Below are positions 17,401 to 25,517 of a stretch of 33,443 bases of DNA, in pieces; within the stretch, counting starts at the first letter, position 1; every line of letters starts with the position of its first letter. Below the pieces are notes generated by a model. The model saw only the letters and a list, made by a program, of their open reading frames with translations, searched no databases and was not told the origin of the DNA. The position numbers were made by a program, and so were the translations under genes. The DNA is from Pseudobutyrivibrio ruminis (lineage in GTDB: Bacteria; Bacillota; Clostridia; Lachnospirales; Lachnospiraceae): the NCBI GenBank assembly GCA_015057305.1, contig SVES01000035.1, positions 1-33,443 of the forward strand, given 5' to 3'.

Positions 17401-17634
17401 GGATTATTTGAAAAAGCTCGTATTTATATCTTTTAATCCAGTCTGGATATCTTATAATATTTTGTTCTGCCTATCCTTAACCCTATAGCCCACTCCACTC
17501 CTATATCTATTAAATCTGCAACTATCAACATAAATTATTTCATAAGCTTCATTTTCCTTCCCATATTTAGTATTACAAGTTTTACACACATATTGACTAT
17601 TGAGAGTCAGATATACTTGAGAAGCATCTTCCAG

Positions 17635-17917
17635 TTATATTAATTCAAGTATAAAAGTAAACGTTGTATATTTATTTTCCACACTTGTAGCATATATCTC
17701 ACCGCCCAATCTATCCATAATTGTCTTCGCAATTGATAGTCCTAAACCATAACCACTGGTTTCTTGCGTTCTGGAAGGATCTACCCGATAAAATCTGTCA
17801 AATATTTTTGGCAAATCTTGTTTGGCTATCCCTTTCCCGCTATTTTTTATGGTAAATGTGACATGGCGTTTTGATCTTATCAGAGATATATCGATCTGCC
17901 CCTTTTCATCTGTATAC
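17635..17917 (-). pseudogene. Histidine kinase, 3' half, cut off by IS3-family insertion
   Basis: The minus strand encodes YTDEKGQIDISLI..., then NSGKGIAKQDLPKIFDRFYR, TSGYGLGLSIAKTIMDRLGG and an end TTFTFILELI with TAA at 17635-17637: the G1, F and G2 boxes of a sensor kinase ATPase domain. It continues the kinase whose 5' part lies at 19451-20487; the join across the insertion element restores LFDNAVKYTDEKGQIDI in frame. There is no own start, so it should not be expressed as a kinase. Confidence 0.88.
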
Positions 17918-17987
17918 GGATTGACCCCTTAATTTTAGACAAAAACTCACGAATACTTTTTTATTCTTAGAATTTCATATGGGGCTA

Positions 17988-18112
17988 CTTTCACCCTTGA
18001 TTTATTCTACAGTAATATTAATACTTATCAAGGGTAAAGGCTAACGCCCTTGCCTTACAAGCCCTTGATAAATATTAATATGACTGTAATTGGTAGTTAA
18101 GGGTGAAAGGCA
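17988..18112. repeat. Long imperfect inverted repeat inside IS copy 2
   Basis: CTTTCACCCTTGA (17988-18000) is mirrored by TTAAGGGTGAAAG (18098-18110), and the inner AATATTAATACTTATCAAGG (from about 18012) is mirrored by CCTTGATAAATATTAATA (about 18063-18080). The whole forms a large cruciform-capable structure beyond the orfB stop. No coding frame is seen in it. It has no counterpart in copy 1 and could be a smaller palindromic element inserted in the IS, or a structural part of this IS type. Confidence 0.6.
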
Positions 18113-18120
18113 AAGTATAT

Positions 18121-19103
18121 CTACAACTTTATTAACTGTTTAACCGCAGTACCATTTAGGACATTTTTATAATATTCTTCTGGGGCAACATAGCCAATAG
18201 AGCTGTGAATTCTAACTTTATTATAGGCACTCATAAATTCTGATACCTTTTTATAGGCATGGGCAAAACTTTGAAATTCATATCTTGATAGACATTCATC
18301 TTCTAGAATTCTATGGAAGGATTCTATATGTGCATTTTTATTAGGTGTAGCATAGGGAATTCTTTCATGTTCCACCCCTAGTCCTATACAGGTATCTTCA
18401 AAATGAAAACTTGTAAACTAGGGTCCATTATCTGACCTTATTATTGGCTTATTTTCTTTGTCATAAAGGTTTCTCTTCAGCATTGCCCTTTTTAGGGTAA
18501 TGGCTACATCTTCAGCTTTGCAGCTAAGACCCAGATAGTAGTCTACTATGTTTCTATCATAAACATCGATATAGGATAATATATAGAAGAACCTATCTTC
18601 TTCTTGTATATATCCATATTTTATATCAACTTCCCAAAGAGAATTTGAGGAGATAACCTCTCTATTTCTTGCTATTTTTCTTGGGTGTTTTTGCTTTATT
18701 TTTCTTTGAGGTCGTAGGATATCTAACTCCCTACAGAGCCTATATACTTTCTTTTTATTGATAATTAAATGATACTCATTCTTTAAGGTAATGGTAATTT
18801 TTAAGTAGCCATAAAACTCACAGCCTTTGGTTTCTAGTATTTCAAGGATATATTCCTTTATTTGATCATCACATATTCGGTTTCCTTTTATATCAAAGGA
18901 ATATCCTGGTGCTGGTCGTCCCCCTTTATTCAGAGAATTATTTTCACCTTTAATGGAGTTATCTCTAGAATTAATATTGTAGTAATAGGTTGATTTATTT
19001 AGGTTAAGAATTTTTAAAACTTTAATAGCACTATATCTAGCTTTTACCCATTTATAGGCTATTTCCACTTTATCTTTTATTGAGGGTTTGTTTTTTTTAA
19101 AAG
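18121..19103 (-). pseudogene. IS3-family transposase OrfB with an internal amber stop
   Basis: The frame runs from the slippery A8 run (about 19100) through KPSIKDKVEIAYKWVKARYS, the HTH_21 part, the first catalytic Asp in WEVDIKYG, to RSDNGP, then TAG at 18418-18420. In relatives (and in copy 1, RTDNGPQF) the next codon is Gln, so a CAG-to-TAG change is the simplest cause. After the stop the same frame continues FTSFHFEDTCIGLGVEHERI to the catalytic Glu region AHIESFHRILEDE and the end at 18121. Without readthrough the product lacks the last catalytic residue, so this copy is probably immobile alone. Confidence 0.88.
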
Positions 19104-19376
19104 GTCACGTAAAATTGCTATTTCAAGGTCTTTTTCGCCTAATAATTTCTTAAGTTGATCATTTTCTTTACTTAGACTATTGGAGTCTTTATTATTACTA
19201 TATTTAGAAGAAACAATAGGGTTATTAGATTGTTTGGACTCTCTTACCCATCTAGTTACTGTGCCAGCTACTAAATCGTGTTTTCTGGCAACTAAGGTAG
19301 CATTGCCTGTTTCCATAACTTCTTTTACAATTTGTTGTTTATATTCAGCTGAATATCTGTTTTGTCTGCTTCTCAT
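19077..19376 (-). CDS. IS3-family transposase OrfA, copy 2
   Basis: About 99 residues: N-terminal HTH (RSRQNRYSAEYKQQIV ... HDLVAGTVTRWVRE) and C-terminal heptad segment (KENDQLKKLLGEKDLEIAIL). ATG at 19376 is favoured because GGAGG lies nine bases upstream; an in-frame TTG at 19385 also exists. The gene ends with an A8 run suited to -1 frameshifting into orfB. The C-terminal GEKDLEIAILRDLLKK segment is nearly the same as in copy 1. Confidence 0.82.
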   Translation of the reverse strand: MRSRQNRYSAEYKQQIVKEVMETGNATLVARKHDLVAGTVTRWVRESKQSNNPIVSSKYSNNKDSNSLSKENDQLKKLLGEKDLEIAILRDLLKKTNPQ

Positions 19377-19450
19377 TTTGAACAACCTCCTGATATTTTT
19401 ATTTTATTGGATTTGTGTGTGATTGTCCAAAATGATTAGGGGGCTTAAGA

Positions 19451-20487
19451 GTATACTTTACGGCATTATCAAATAAAATCGTGACGACCAGCTTTATTTT
19501 TTCCTGATCGCTCTTAACGATTATGTCAGGCTCAATCAAATGGGTGAGTTTAATATCTTTTTCAGCCACTACAGGTTCCATCGATAATATTACATCATTA
19601 ATTGCATCGCTCATATTAAATGTCACTTTTTGTATTGGAAATCTCACATCCTCCATTTTTGCCAGAGACAAAAGATCGTTAATAAGTTTTGTCATTCTGT
19701 CGGTTCCGATTTTTATATAATCGAGCCATTTTAATTGGCTCTGAATGGTTTCTTCTTGATTTGTCAAAAGCACATCGTAATTGGCATTTATAATTGAAAG
19801 CGGTGTTTTTAATTCATGAGAGGCATCAGCGACAAATTGTTTCTGCCTTTCCCATGCTTCGGCTATTGGCTTAATTGCCCGGTTGGCAAAATAAAGACTT
19901 ATGATAAAAATAGCAAAAAGCATTATTAATCCTACAGAAAGCAATGTAATAAGCAATTGAAACAGTGTTTTCTTATACATTGTAACATCTAAAAACATTA
20001 TCTGGTATTTGTTTTCCGCAACGGTATATGACTGCCCATTCCTTTGAATAACCTGCTTTTTCATTTGAGCTATGGCATATTCCCATTGTTTACCTTCCAA
20101 AGTTATTGTAGAACTGTTTTTTTTATTGTTCCAAGCAATATCGGCAGCTTTGTTGTATGTTTCCTCAGGCATATTAAAGGGGGAGTCTATTTCTAAAATC
20201 TCGCCATTTCCGTCTACATAGATACTGAATGAATAGGTATCATCTGGTGAAAACCTCCGATTAAGGGTTTTGGGTTTACTATTTTCTGTATCATCAGGCA
20301 ATTCTGTTCCTTCTATTACAGTTTGCATTCCAGCTTGCAGATTTAATTTTTTTGTAATTTCTGAATTTACATTATTATAGCTAATGATATAAATGACAGC
20401 AAAGGCAGTAATCATAACTGTGGAAGTCATAGACATATTAAGAATGAGAAATTTATTGCGTAATTTTGTAAACATTTTATTGCCCAT
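19451..20487 (-). pseudogene. Histidine kinase, 5' part, truncated by IS copy 2
   Basis: Sensor kinase with ATG at 20487, a first membrane segment (about residues 13-36), an extracytoplasmic sensor region of about 140 residues, a second membrane segment (LLITLLSVGLIMLFAIFIIS), HAMP-like linker, phosphoacceptor box FVADASHELKTPLSI, and N box LFDNAVKYT. At that point the insertion sequence begins; the frame reads on for 14 foreign residues (…PPNHFGQSHTNPIK) to a stop at 19399. The ATP-binding G boxes are on the far side at 17635-17917. The start overlaps the 3' end of a response-regulator fragment, so the two formed an operon. Confidence 0.88.
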
Positions 20488-20740
20488 CCCTTATTGTTTT
20501 TAAAATATATCCTGCACCCCGTATAGTATGAATGTAGACGTCGGAATCCAACTGAGCCAGCTTTTTTCGTAAAAGGGATACATGTATTTCTACACGGTTA
20601 TCTTCTGCATCAGTATCATAACCCCATAGCTTTACAATAATATTTTCTTTTGAAACAATCATGCCCTTTCTTTTTATTAGCAACTCCAATAATTGGGACT
20701 CTTTTAAAGTCAGTACTATCTCTTTACTTCCGCATTCGAA
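20477..20740 (-). pseudogene. OmpR-family response regulator, C-terminal DNA-binding domain only
   Basis: The minus strand encodes a complete winged helix: LTLKESQLLELLIKRKGMIV, LWGYDTDAEDNRVEIHVSLL, and the end HTIRGAGYILK. The receiver domain is missing. Instead the frame is open into scar B (20735-20842), giving a chimeric reading DFDLFPPTDSAKSAFDLFPT... joined at about NPPRSLQFECGSKEI. A TTG at 20833 could start a 118-residue chimera; no good ribosome site is seen for it. The gene overlaps the broken kinase. Inference: an element inserted into, or deleted up to, this regulator gene at a rumA-like site. Confidence 0.8.
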
Positions 20741-20842
20741 CTGCAACGAGCGGGGTGGATTGATGTCTTTTACATTGTCGGTAGTCGGAAACAAGTCAAA
20801 GGCACTTTTTGCACTATCGGTAGGCGGGAACAAATCAAAATC
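20735..20842 (-). other. Recombinase attachment scar (site B) with two VDLFP-type units
   Basis: The minus-strand frame reads FDLFPPTDSAKSA then FDLFPTTDNVKDI then NPPRSLQ. Its first unit is nearly identical in protein to VDMFPPTDSAKDV of site A, and the following bases ACATCAATCCA...TCGTTGCA are shared with site C (26047-26216). The shared part ends where the response regulator begins. It follows the D,D-carboxypeptidase stop by only 15 bases, the same position relative to cargo as sites A and C. Confidence 0.65.
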
Positions 20843-20856
20843 TTATGAAAAACTTA

Positions 20857-21831
20857 TTATTTCCCAATACTATTGTATACAGCTAATGCATCAGTAATAT
20901 TATACTGTTCAGAATGGATATCTCCTTTTGCACCAGCTGTAATCAATATATATTCTTGGTGACCCACTTTTGCAAGACTCGCAAGACACAGACCAGCTTC
21001 ATCGGTATATCCAGTTTTCCCTCCTAAAATTTCTCCATCAATAATGTTTTGATTGTTGAGTTTTTCAAACATGGTATTGTTAAAGGTTATCCCTCCAGGG
21101 TGCTTATTCGTGGGTTGTGTGGAATGACGAGACGAAGTAAAAATTTCCCTGAAAGTATCATTTTGCAAAGCATAGCTTAGAAGAACAGCCAGATCTTTCA
21201 CTGTTGTGTAGTGGTTTTCATTGTGAAGTCCGGTGGTATTTTCAAAATGAGTGTTGTCCATCCCTAGATCTGCCGCCTTTTGATTCATCATAGCTACAAA
21301 GTCCTGCTCCGAACCAGCAATCTGATCCGCAAGCCCAATACAAGCTTCTGCACCACTTGGAAGCATCACCCCGTATAAAAGGTCAATAGCCCTTACCTTC
21401 TCACCTGGCTGGAAACCGGCCATAGAAGCATTAGCACTGTAAAGACCATTAAAGGTATAGTGGGTAAGTTGTATTTCTTTCTGCAAATTTGTCAAATTTT
21501 CTATAGCAACAATAGCTGTCATCATTTTAGTCAATGAAGCAGGATAGATCTTTTCCTCGCTATTTTTTTGCATCAGAGTGGTTTGATCTTTTAAACGGAT
21601 CAGAATCGCATTAGTACTGTTCAGTTTATCGGGAGATATAGAAATAGAGGAATCGGGTTCTATCTCTGACGAGGGAATAGGCGTTGTTTTATCGACATAT
21701 TCTTTCCCAAACTCATGTTGGTTTCCCGGAGTAATGATGAATTTGAAAACAAAAGCAAAAACAACAACTATCAATAAAAATATTACAAATTCGCGTATTC
21801 CTGACTTTTTCTTTTTTATTTTTCGTACCAT
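20857..21831 (-). CDS. Serine-type D-alanyl-D-alanine carboxypeptidase (penicillin-binding, VanY-D/DacF-like)
   Basis: The 324-residue protein has one N-terminal membrane anchor (FVIFLLIVVVFAFVFKFII) and an extracytoplasmic D,D-peptidase domain with all three active-site motifs: SLTK (in PASLTKMMTAIVAIE), SAN (in LYSANASMAG), and KTG (in GGKTGYTDEAG). It trims the terminal D-Ala of peptidoglycan stem pentapeptides. It follows VanS/VanR-like regulator genes in the same direction, which suggests induction by cell-wall stress; in vanD-type clusters a penicillin-binding carboxypeptidase lowers the vancomycin target. No ligase (vanH/A/X type) genes are here, so high-level glycopeptide resistance is not predicted. 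The region ends at scar B. Confidence 0.9.
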   Translation of the reverse strand: MVRKIKKKKSGIREFVIFLLIVVVFAFVFKFIITPGNQHEFGKEYVDKTTPIPSSEIEPDSSISISPDKLNSTNAILIRLKDQTTLMQKNSEEKIYPASLTKMMTAIVAIENLTNLQKEIQLTHYTFNGLYSANASMAGFQPGEKVRAIDLLYGVMLPSGAEACIGLADQIAGSEQDFVAMMNQKAADLGMDNTHFENTTGLHNENHYTTVKDLAVLLSYALQNDTFREIFTSSRHSTQPTNKHPGGITFNNTMFEKLNNQNIIDGEILGGKTGYTDEAGLCLASLAKVGHQEYILITAGAKGDIHSEQYNITDALAVYNSIGK

Positions 21832-21922
21832 AATAAATACCTCCTTATTCTGCTTGAAATTATTTAACCACAGAACAAGAAGCTATGTTGGAATTCAATC
21901 TTATGAACTTCTTAAGATTTTC

Positions 21923-23056
21923 TTAAGACGGAAGCTTTACTGTAAATGTAGTATTTTCCGGGTTGCTTTCTACAGAAATCGTTCCATTGTGAGCTGTGAC
22001 AATTTCTTGTGCAATTGCCAAACCTAGCCCTGCTCCACCGGTGTTTGTGGAACGTGCAGAATCTAATCGGTAAAATTTTTCAAAAATAGTATCAAGCTTT
22101 GCCTGTGGGATTGGATTTCCCTGATTCATAAAAGTTATAACAATATTTTTATCCTGCTGCCCTGCAGAAATGTCAATGACACTATTTTCATCGCTATAGG
22201 CTATGGCATTTTTCAGAATATTATTGAACACACGGGCTAATTTGTCTGCATCTCCCCACAGAGTGAGTCCGTCAGGTACATTGACAGATATCTGCTTTCC
22301 CTGTGGAGTCAGCATTGGATAGAATTCATCTGCCATCTGCTGGAGCATGAACAGTAAATTTATTTTTTCTTTATTCAAAACAATAGTTTGAAGATTGAAT
22401 CTTGTGATCTCAAAAAACTCATTGATAAGCTGTTCTAATCGATAAGCTTTTTCCAAAGTAATACCGACATATTTTGCCTTCTGTTCAGGTGGCATATCAG
22501 GAGCCTCATCCAGTAGATTTAAGTATCCTATAACGGAGGTCAGAGGTGTCTTTATATCATGAGCCAAGTAAACGACCAAATCATTTTTGCGCTGTTCGGC
22601 ATCAAGTGCAGCTTTTTTTTGTTTTTCCAAGTTGTTTTTTATCTGATTAAGCTTAATTTCCATAAAATCCAATTCCGGTGATAATGTAATTTCATTATCG
22701 GATTCCTCAACAAGTTTATCCATTCCGTTACTTACTTCATCGAAATATTTAGTAAACCAAGAAATTGAAAATCTAAGCAAAATAACTAAGAATATGATAA
22801 TCACAATAAGTGTAATAATATCTTTATTATAAAGAAATGTATACCGATAAATTATTACAGCATCGCTTTCACTCAAATAAAACTTATTCTTTAAAAATTC
22901 TACAATACTCTCTCCAATATTGAAATTGTCTTGAATTACATCACGCAAAAAAATAACAGTTGCGATCGTGGCAAAAACAATAAGGAGCACTCTAATAAAT
23001 ACTTTTCTTTTTAATTTTGTATAATCATTGTTTCTCTTATCTCTGTCACTTTTCAA
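21923..23056 (-). CDS. Sensor histidine kinase, VanS-like
   Basis: The kinase has two membrane segments (VFIRVLLIVFATIATVIF and ITLIVIIIFLVILLRFSI) around a short external region, a phosphoacceptor box VVYLAHDIKTPLTSVIGYLN, N box NILKNAIAYS, and G boxes including GGAGLGLAIAQEIV. The sequence pattern of the H-box region and the C-terminus is that of VanS proteins of vanB/vanG/vanD-type loci. The frame is open to 23113, but that overlaps the regulator by 68 bases; I prefer TTG at 23056, which overlaps the regulator stop by a few bases and gives MKSDRDKRNNDYTKLKR. Likely senses glycopeptide or cell-wall stress and controls the carboxypeptidase gene. Confidence 0.87.
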   Translation of the reverse strand: MKSDRDKRNNDYTKLKRKVFIRVLLIVFATIATVIFLRDVIQDNFNIGESIVEFLKNKFYLSESDAVIIYRYTFLYNKDIITLIVIIIFLVILLRFSISWFTKYFDEVSNGMDKLVEESDNEITLSPELDFMEIKLNQIKNNLEKQKKAALDAEQRKNDLVVYLAHDIKTPLTSVIGYLNLLDEAPDMPPEQKAKYVGITLEKAYRLEQLINEFFEITRFNLQTIVLNKEKINLLFMLQQMADEFYPMLTPQGKQISVNVPDGLTLWGDADKLARVFNNILKNAIAYSDENSVIDISAGQQDKNIVITFMNQGNPIPQAKLDTIFEKFYRLDSARSTNTGGAGLGLAIAQEIVTAHNGTISVESNPENTTFTVKLPS

Positions 23057-23744
23057 TTTTATAACCAACCCCCCATACCGTTTTGATATATTTAGGATTT
23101 TCCGCACTATCACCCATTTTTTCTCTTAAATGTCGAATATGAACCATTACCGTATTATTGCTGTTACTAAAATACTTGTCTCCCCATACCTCGCGGAACA
23201 ATTCTTCAGAACTTACCACTCGTCCTCGATTGGAACAAAGAACCCAAAGAATAGAAAACTCCGTAGGTGTAAGCGATAACTTTTTCTCATTCAGCGTACA
23301 TTCACGAGCATCCATGTCTAACACCAAGCCGGAAAAGGCAATCAAGCGTTCTTCCTGTTTTTGCTCTGGCGAATTATATTTGGTAAATCTTCGGAGCTGC
23401 GCCTTTACACGAGCAACTAATTCCAAAGGACGGAATGGTTTAGTGATATAGTCATCGGCACCTAATGTCAGCCCGGTAATCTTATCGATTTCTTCTTCTT
23501 TAGCTGTCAGTAAAATAATCGGAAAATTATGTTTTTCCCTAATCTTCCGACAGATAGTAAAGCCATCAATATCTGGCAGCATAACATCAAGTATCGCAAG
23601 GTCCAACTGCTTCGACTCAACACATCGGAACGCATCTTGACCGTTATAAAATTTGTATACTGTAAAACCTTCATTTTTTAGATAAACTTCAATTAGATCT
23701 GCTATAGCTTGTTCATCGTCAACAACTAAAATATTGATACTCAT
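23046..23744 (-). CDS. Response regulator, VanR-like
   Basis: The 232-residue OmpR-family regulator starts NILVVDDEQAIADLIEVYLK, a typical VanR beginning, with phosphoacceptor Asp in LAILDVMLPDIDG, Lys in YITKPFRPLE, and winged helix LTPTEFSILWVLC ... NTVMVHIRHLREKM ending VWGVGYKIEK. Its gene overlaps the kinase gene and the carboxypeptidase follows. Likely activates the carboxypeptidase operon. Upstream is a truncated DUF1413 remnant rather than a normal promoter region, so its promoter may lie in that remnant or be new. Confidence 0.9.
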   Translation of the reverse strand: MSINILVVDDEQAIADLIEVYLKNEGFTVYKFYNGQDAFRCVESKQLDLAILDVMLPDIDGFTICRKIREKHNFPIILLTAKEEEIDKITGLTLGADDYITKPFRPLELVARVKAQLRRFTKYNSPEQKQEERLIAFSGLVLDMDARECTLNEKKLSLTPTEFSILWVLCSNRGRVVSSEELFREVWGDKYFSNSNNTVMVHIRHLREKMGDSAENPKYIKTVWGVGYKIEK

Positions 23745-23762
23745 AAATTTTATCCCTTCTTC

Positions 23763-23900
23763 CTACTTGCCAATTGTCTTTTTATACCTCTGCTGGTTAG
23801 ATGAGGTCTTTTCAATTGCCTTTATATTACCTTCTATTTTATTTACGTAGTTTAAAAATAAAGTCCCAAGCAGAAGTCGATCCTTTCTGGGTATTCTATT
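23763..23900 (-). pseudogene. 5'-truncated DUF1413 gene remnant
   Basis: Minus-strand reading gives NRIPRKDRLLLGTLFLNYVN, then KIEGNIKAIEKTSSNQQRYK and stop TAG at 23763-23765. This matches the C-terminal half of the intact DUF1413 protein at 28951-29190 (…NRIPRKDRLLLGTLFLNYVN…IEKTSSNQQRY…) almost exactly. Its 5' half is missing, replaced by the 3' end of the DUF2268 protease gene, which reads through it out of frame. It marks a recombination junction between two related elements. Confidence 0.8.
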
Positions 23901-24730
23901 CCTACATTATTGACTTTCATAAAGGATTGTACCGCTTGGTAACCCACTGCATAACCAGCAAATGATGATAAGCCAACAGGTTGATAACCCTGTTCTTTTG
24001 CAATAATGTCACCAAACATATAACTACTAACCTCAGCAAATCCTTTAACATCTAGTGAATCCTTTATTATCTCTTTTGAATATTCCAAATCCTCTTTGTC
24101 AAAAGAAGTAACCCAAGGTCCTAAAAAATCTTCACCATATAGTTCTTTTGCAAAAGACTCTGCCAACCCCTCTATAATTAAGTAATCACCAACAGTTACG
24201 TTCCCGTGATCCCAGTCAAAATATGAAAAACGTATATTATGATGAAATTCATGTGCAATTGCAGCAGGGATTTTCGGGATATTATAGGAATTCGGGTAAA
24301 TAGACACCTGAATAAATCCTGGGATTCCACCGAATCCACAATAACCTTTTTGTAATTCGAGTTTTTTGGGATCAGCTATATACATTCCAAATTTTAACTC
24401 ATCGGCATTTATTTTCAGATTGTTATTTTGAATAAAATCAACACAATTCTTCAAAGTTTCATAGGCGGTTTGAAGAGCTTGAATTTCTTTTAAATTTTCT
24501 AACGCAATCTTTCCGGTTTCCTTATTTAATATATCAAGGTAACCAAGCATTTTTGTAGCCATTATTACATCATATCCATTAGGTTGATTTGCTTTTAATG
24601 GGACATTAATAGTATTCCACATTTTTTTAAAGGGCTTCATCATTGAATATCGATAGAAGTCTTCTCTCTCTTCTCCCATACTAAATAGTTTTTCATATTG
24701 TTTGATTGTATCTTCAATTATTATTTTCAT
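23852..24730 (-). CDS. DUF2268 zinc metalloprotease, C-terminus replaced
   Basis: About 292 residues with the gluzincin motif AHEFHHNIRF (HExxH) and a downstream IIEGLAESFAKELYGE supplying the third ligand Glu. DUF2268 proteins are predicted Zn-dependent proteases; their substrate is unknown. ATG 24730 is preferred because AAGGTGG lies just upstream (24739 is also open). The body is normal to about ...AVGYQAVQSFMKVNNVG; the last 16 residues IEYPERIDFCLGLYF come from the DUF1413 remnant read in the wrong frame, so the natural C-terminus is lost. The active site is upstream of the junction, so activity might remain. It overlaps the MerR/TipA gene by about 17 bases and is likely co-transcribed from its 19-bp-spacer promoter. 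Confidence 0.85.
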   Translation of the reverse strand: MKIIIEDTIKQYEKLFSMGEEREDFYRYSMMKPFKKMWNTINVPLKANQPNGYDVIMATKMLGYLDILNKETGKIALENLKEIQALQTAYETLKNCVDFIQNNNLKINADELKFGMYIADPKKLELQKGYCGFGGIPGFIQVSIYPNSYNIPKIPAAIAHEFHHNIRFSYFDWDHGNVTVGDYLIIEGLAESFAKELYGEDFLGPWVTSFDKEDLEYSKEIIKDSLDVKGFAEVSSYMFGDIIAKEQGYQPVGLSSFAGYAVGYQAVQSFMKVNNVGIEYPERIDFCLGLYF

Positions 24731-25490
24731 CTCTACCACCTTTCTTCTTTTGATTTACTGAAAAAATTTCCATTGCCCTACTCATAAACTTGGCCAACCC
24801 TTCACTATATTGATCAATGTTTTGTGTAAAGCGTTCATCTTTGATATAAAGTTGACCTAATCCATAAAAGGCATCAAGAGAATAATTACCGAAATTCTCA
24901 TTTAAAAAGTCATACCATTCTTTAATTGCTTTTTGTACTTCTTGCGATTTAGGAGAATAAGCGCGTAGTTGTACAAGTTTATTGAAAATCATATCCCAAT
25001 TTTGATACAGATCTTCTTGTTCATCTTTAGCCATGCCTTTTAACTTCGCATTTACCTTATCAACAGATCGATTTCCCCAACGCATGCGAGCCTCTTGTTC
25101 ATACTGGTTGAATCTAAAGTTAATACCCTCAAACCTCTCTTCGTGCGTAATATGAATCTCTCCTATTATGTGTTTAATCGTTTTATCAATGGTTTCAATC
25201 ATTTTATCCACTCTATTTCGTTTCTCGATTAACATTTTCCGTTGTAAGATTAACGCCTCCTGTTGATTAAATGAAGGGCTATTTATAATCGTTTTAATCT
25301 CCTTCAAGGAGAAATCAAGCTCTCTAAAAAATAAAATTTGCTGTAACTTTTCAAGATCTTCTTCAGAATAAAGCCGATAACCGGAATCAGTGGTTTCTTT
25401 TGGTTTTAATAATCCAATCTGATCATAATGATGTAGTGTACGAACACTAACTCCAACCAAATCAGCTACCTCTTTTACTTTCATACTCAT
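24714..25490 (-). CDS. MerR-family regulator with TipAS antibiotic-recognition domain
   Basis: The 258-residue regulator has a MerR winged helix at the N-terminus (MKVKEVADLVGVSVRTLHHY, YDQIGLLKPKETTDSGYRLY), a coiled-coil dimerisation helix (about 75-110), and a C-terminal domain (about 115-245, with RWGNRSVDKVNAKL, WYDFLNENFGNYS, LYIKDERFTQNID, FMSRAMEIF) typical of TipA_S, which in TipAL binds thiopeptide antibiotics. It is expected to twist a 19-bp-spacer promoter when bound to ligand. Its own promoter has exactly that spacer. It is followed by the protease gene with overlap. Confidence 0.9.
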   Translation of the reverse strand: MSMKVKEVADLVGVSVRTLHHYDQIGLLKPKETTDSGYRLYSEEDLEKLQQILFFRELDFSLKEIKTIINSPSFNQQEALILQRKMLIEKRNRVDKMIETIDKTIKHIIGEIHITHEERFEGINFRFNQYEQEARMRWGNRSVDKVNAKLKGMAKDEQEDLYQNWDMIFNKLVQLRAYSPKSQEVQKAIKEWYDFLNENFGNYSLDAFYGLGQLYIKDERFTQNIDQYSEGLAKFMSRAMEIFSVNQKKKGGRDENNN

Positions 25491-25517
25491 CTTTTTTATA
25501 TACCTCCTTCAGTTGCT

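Larger units (their letters stand above)
17918..19450 (-). mobile_element. IS3-family insertion sequence, copy 2, inside a histidine kinase gene
   Basis: The 1533-bp element is flanked by GTATAC direct repeats (17912-17917 and 19451-19456). Ends are GGATTGACCCCTTAATTTTA at the left and, reversed, TCTTAAGCCCCCTAATCATT at the right, matching the ends of copy 1. It carries orfA and orfB in the same arrangement, but the sequences of the two copies differ throughout, so they are relatives, not recent duplicates. OrfB has an internal stop. Internally near 18000-18090 it contains a long imperfect inverted repeat (CCCTTGATTTATTC... / ...ATTAATATTTATCAAGGG) between orfB and the left end. Confidence 0.85.

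Noticed and set aside
20661..20897. Plus-strand open frame across scar B
   Set aside because: Antisense to the response-regulator fragment and scar; no ribosome site.
20857..23744. Functional vancomycin-resistance cluster
   Set aside because: No D-Ala-D-Lac or D-Ala-D-Ser ligase, VanH, VanX or VanT gene is present in the window.
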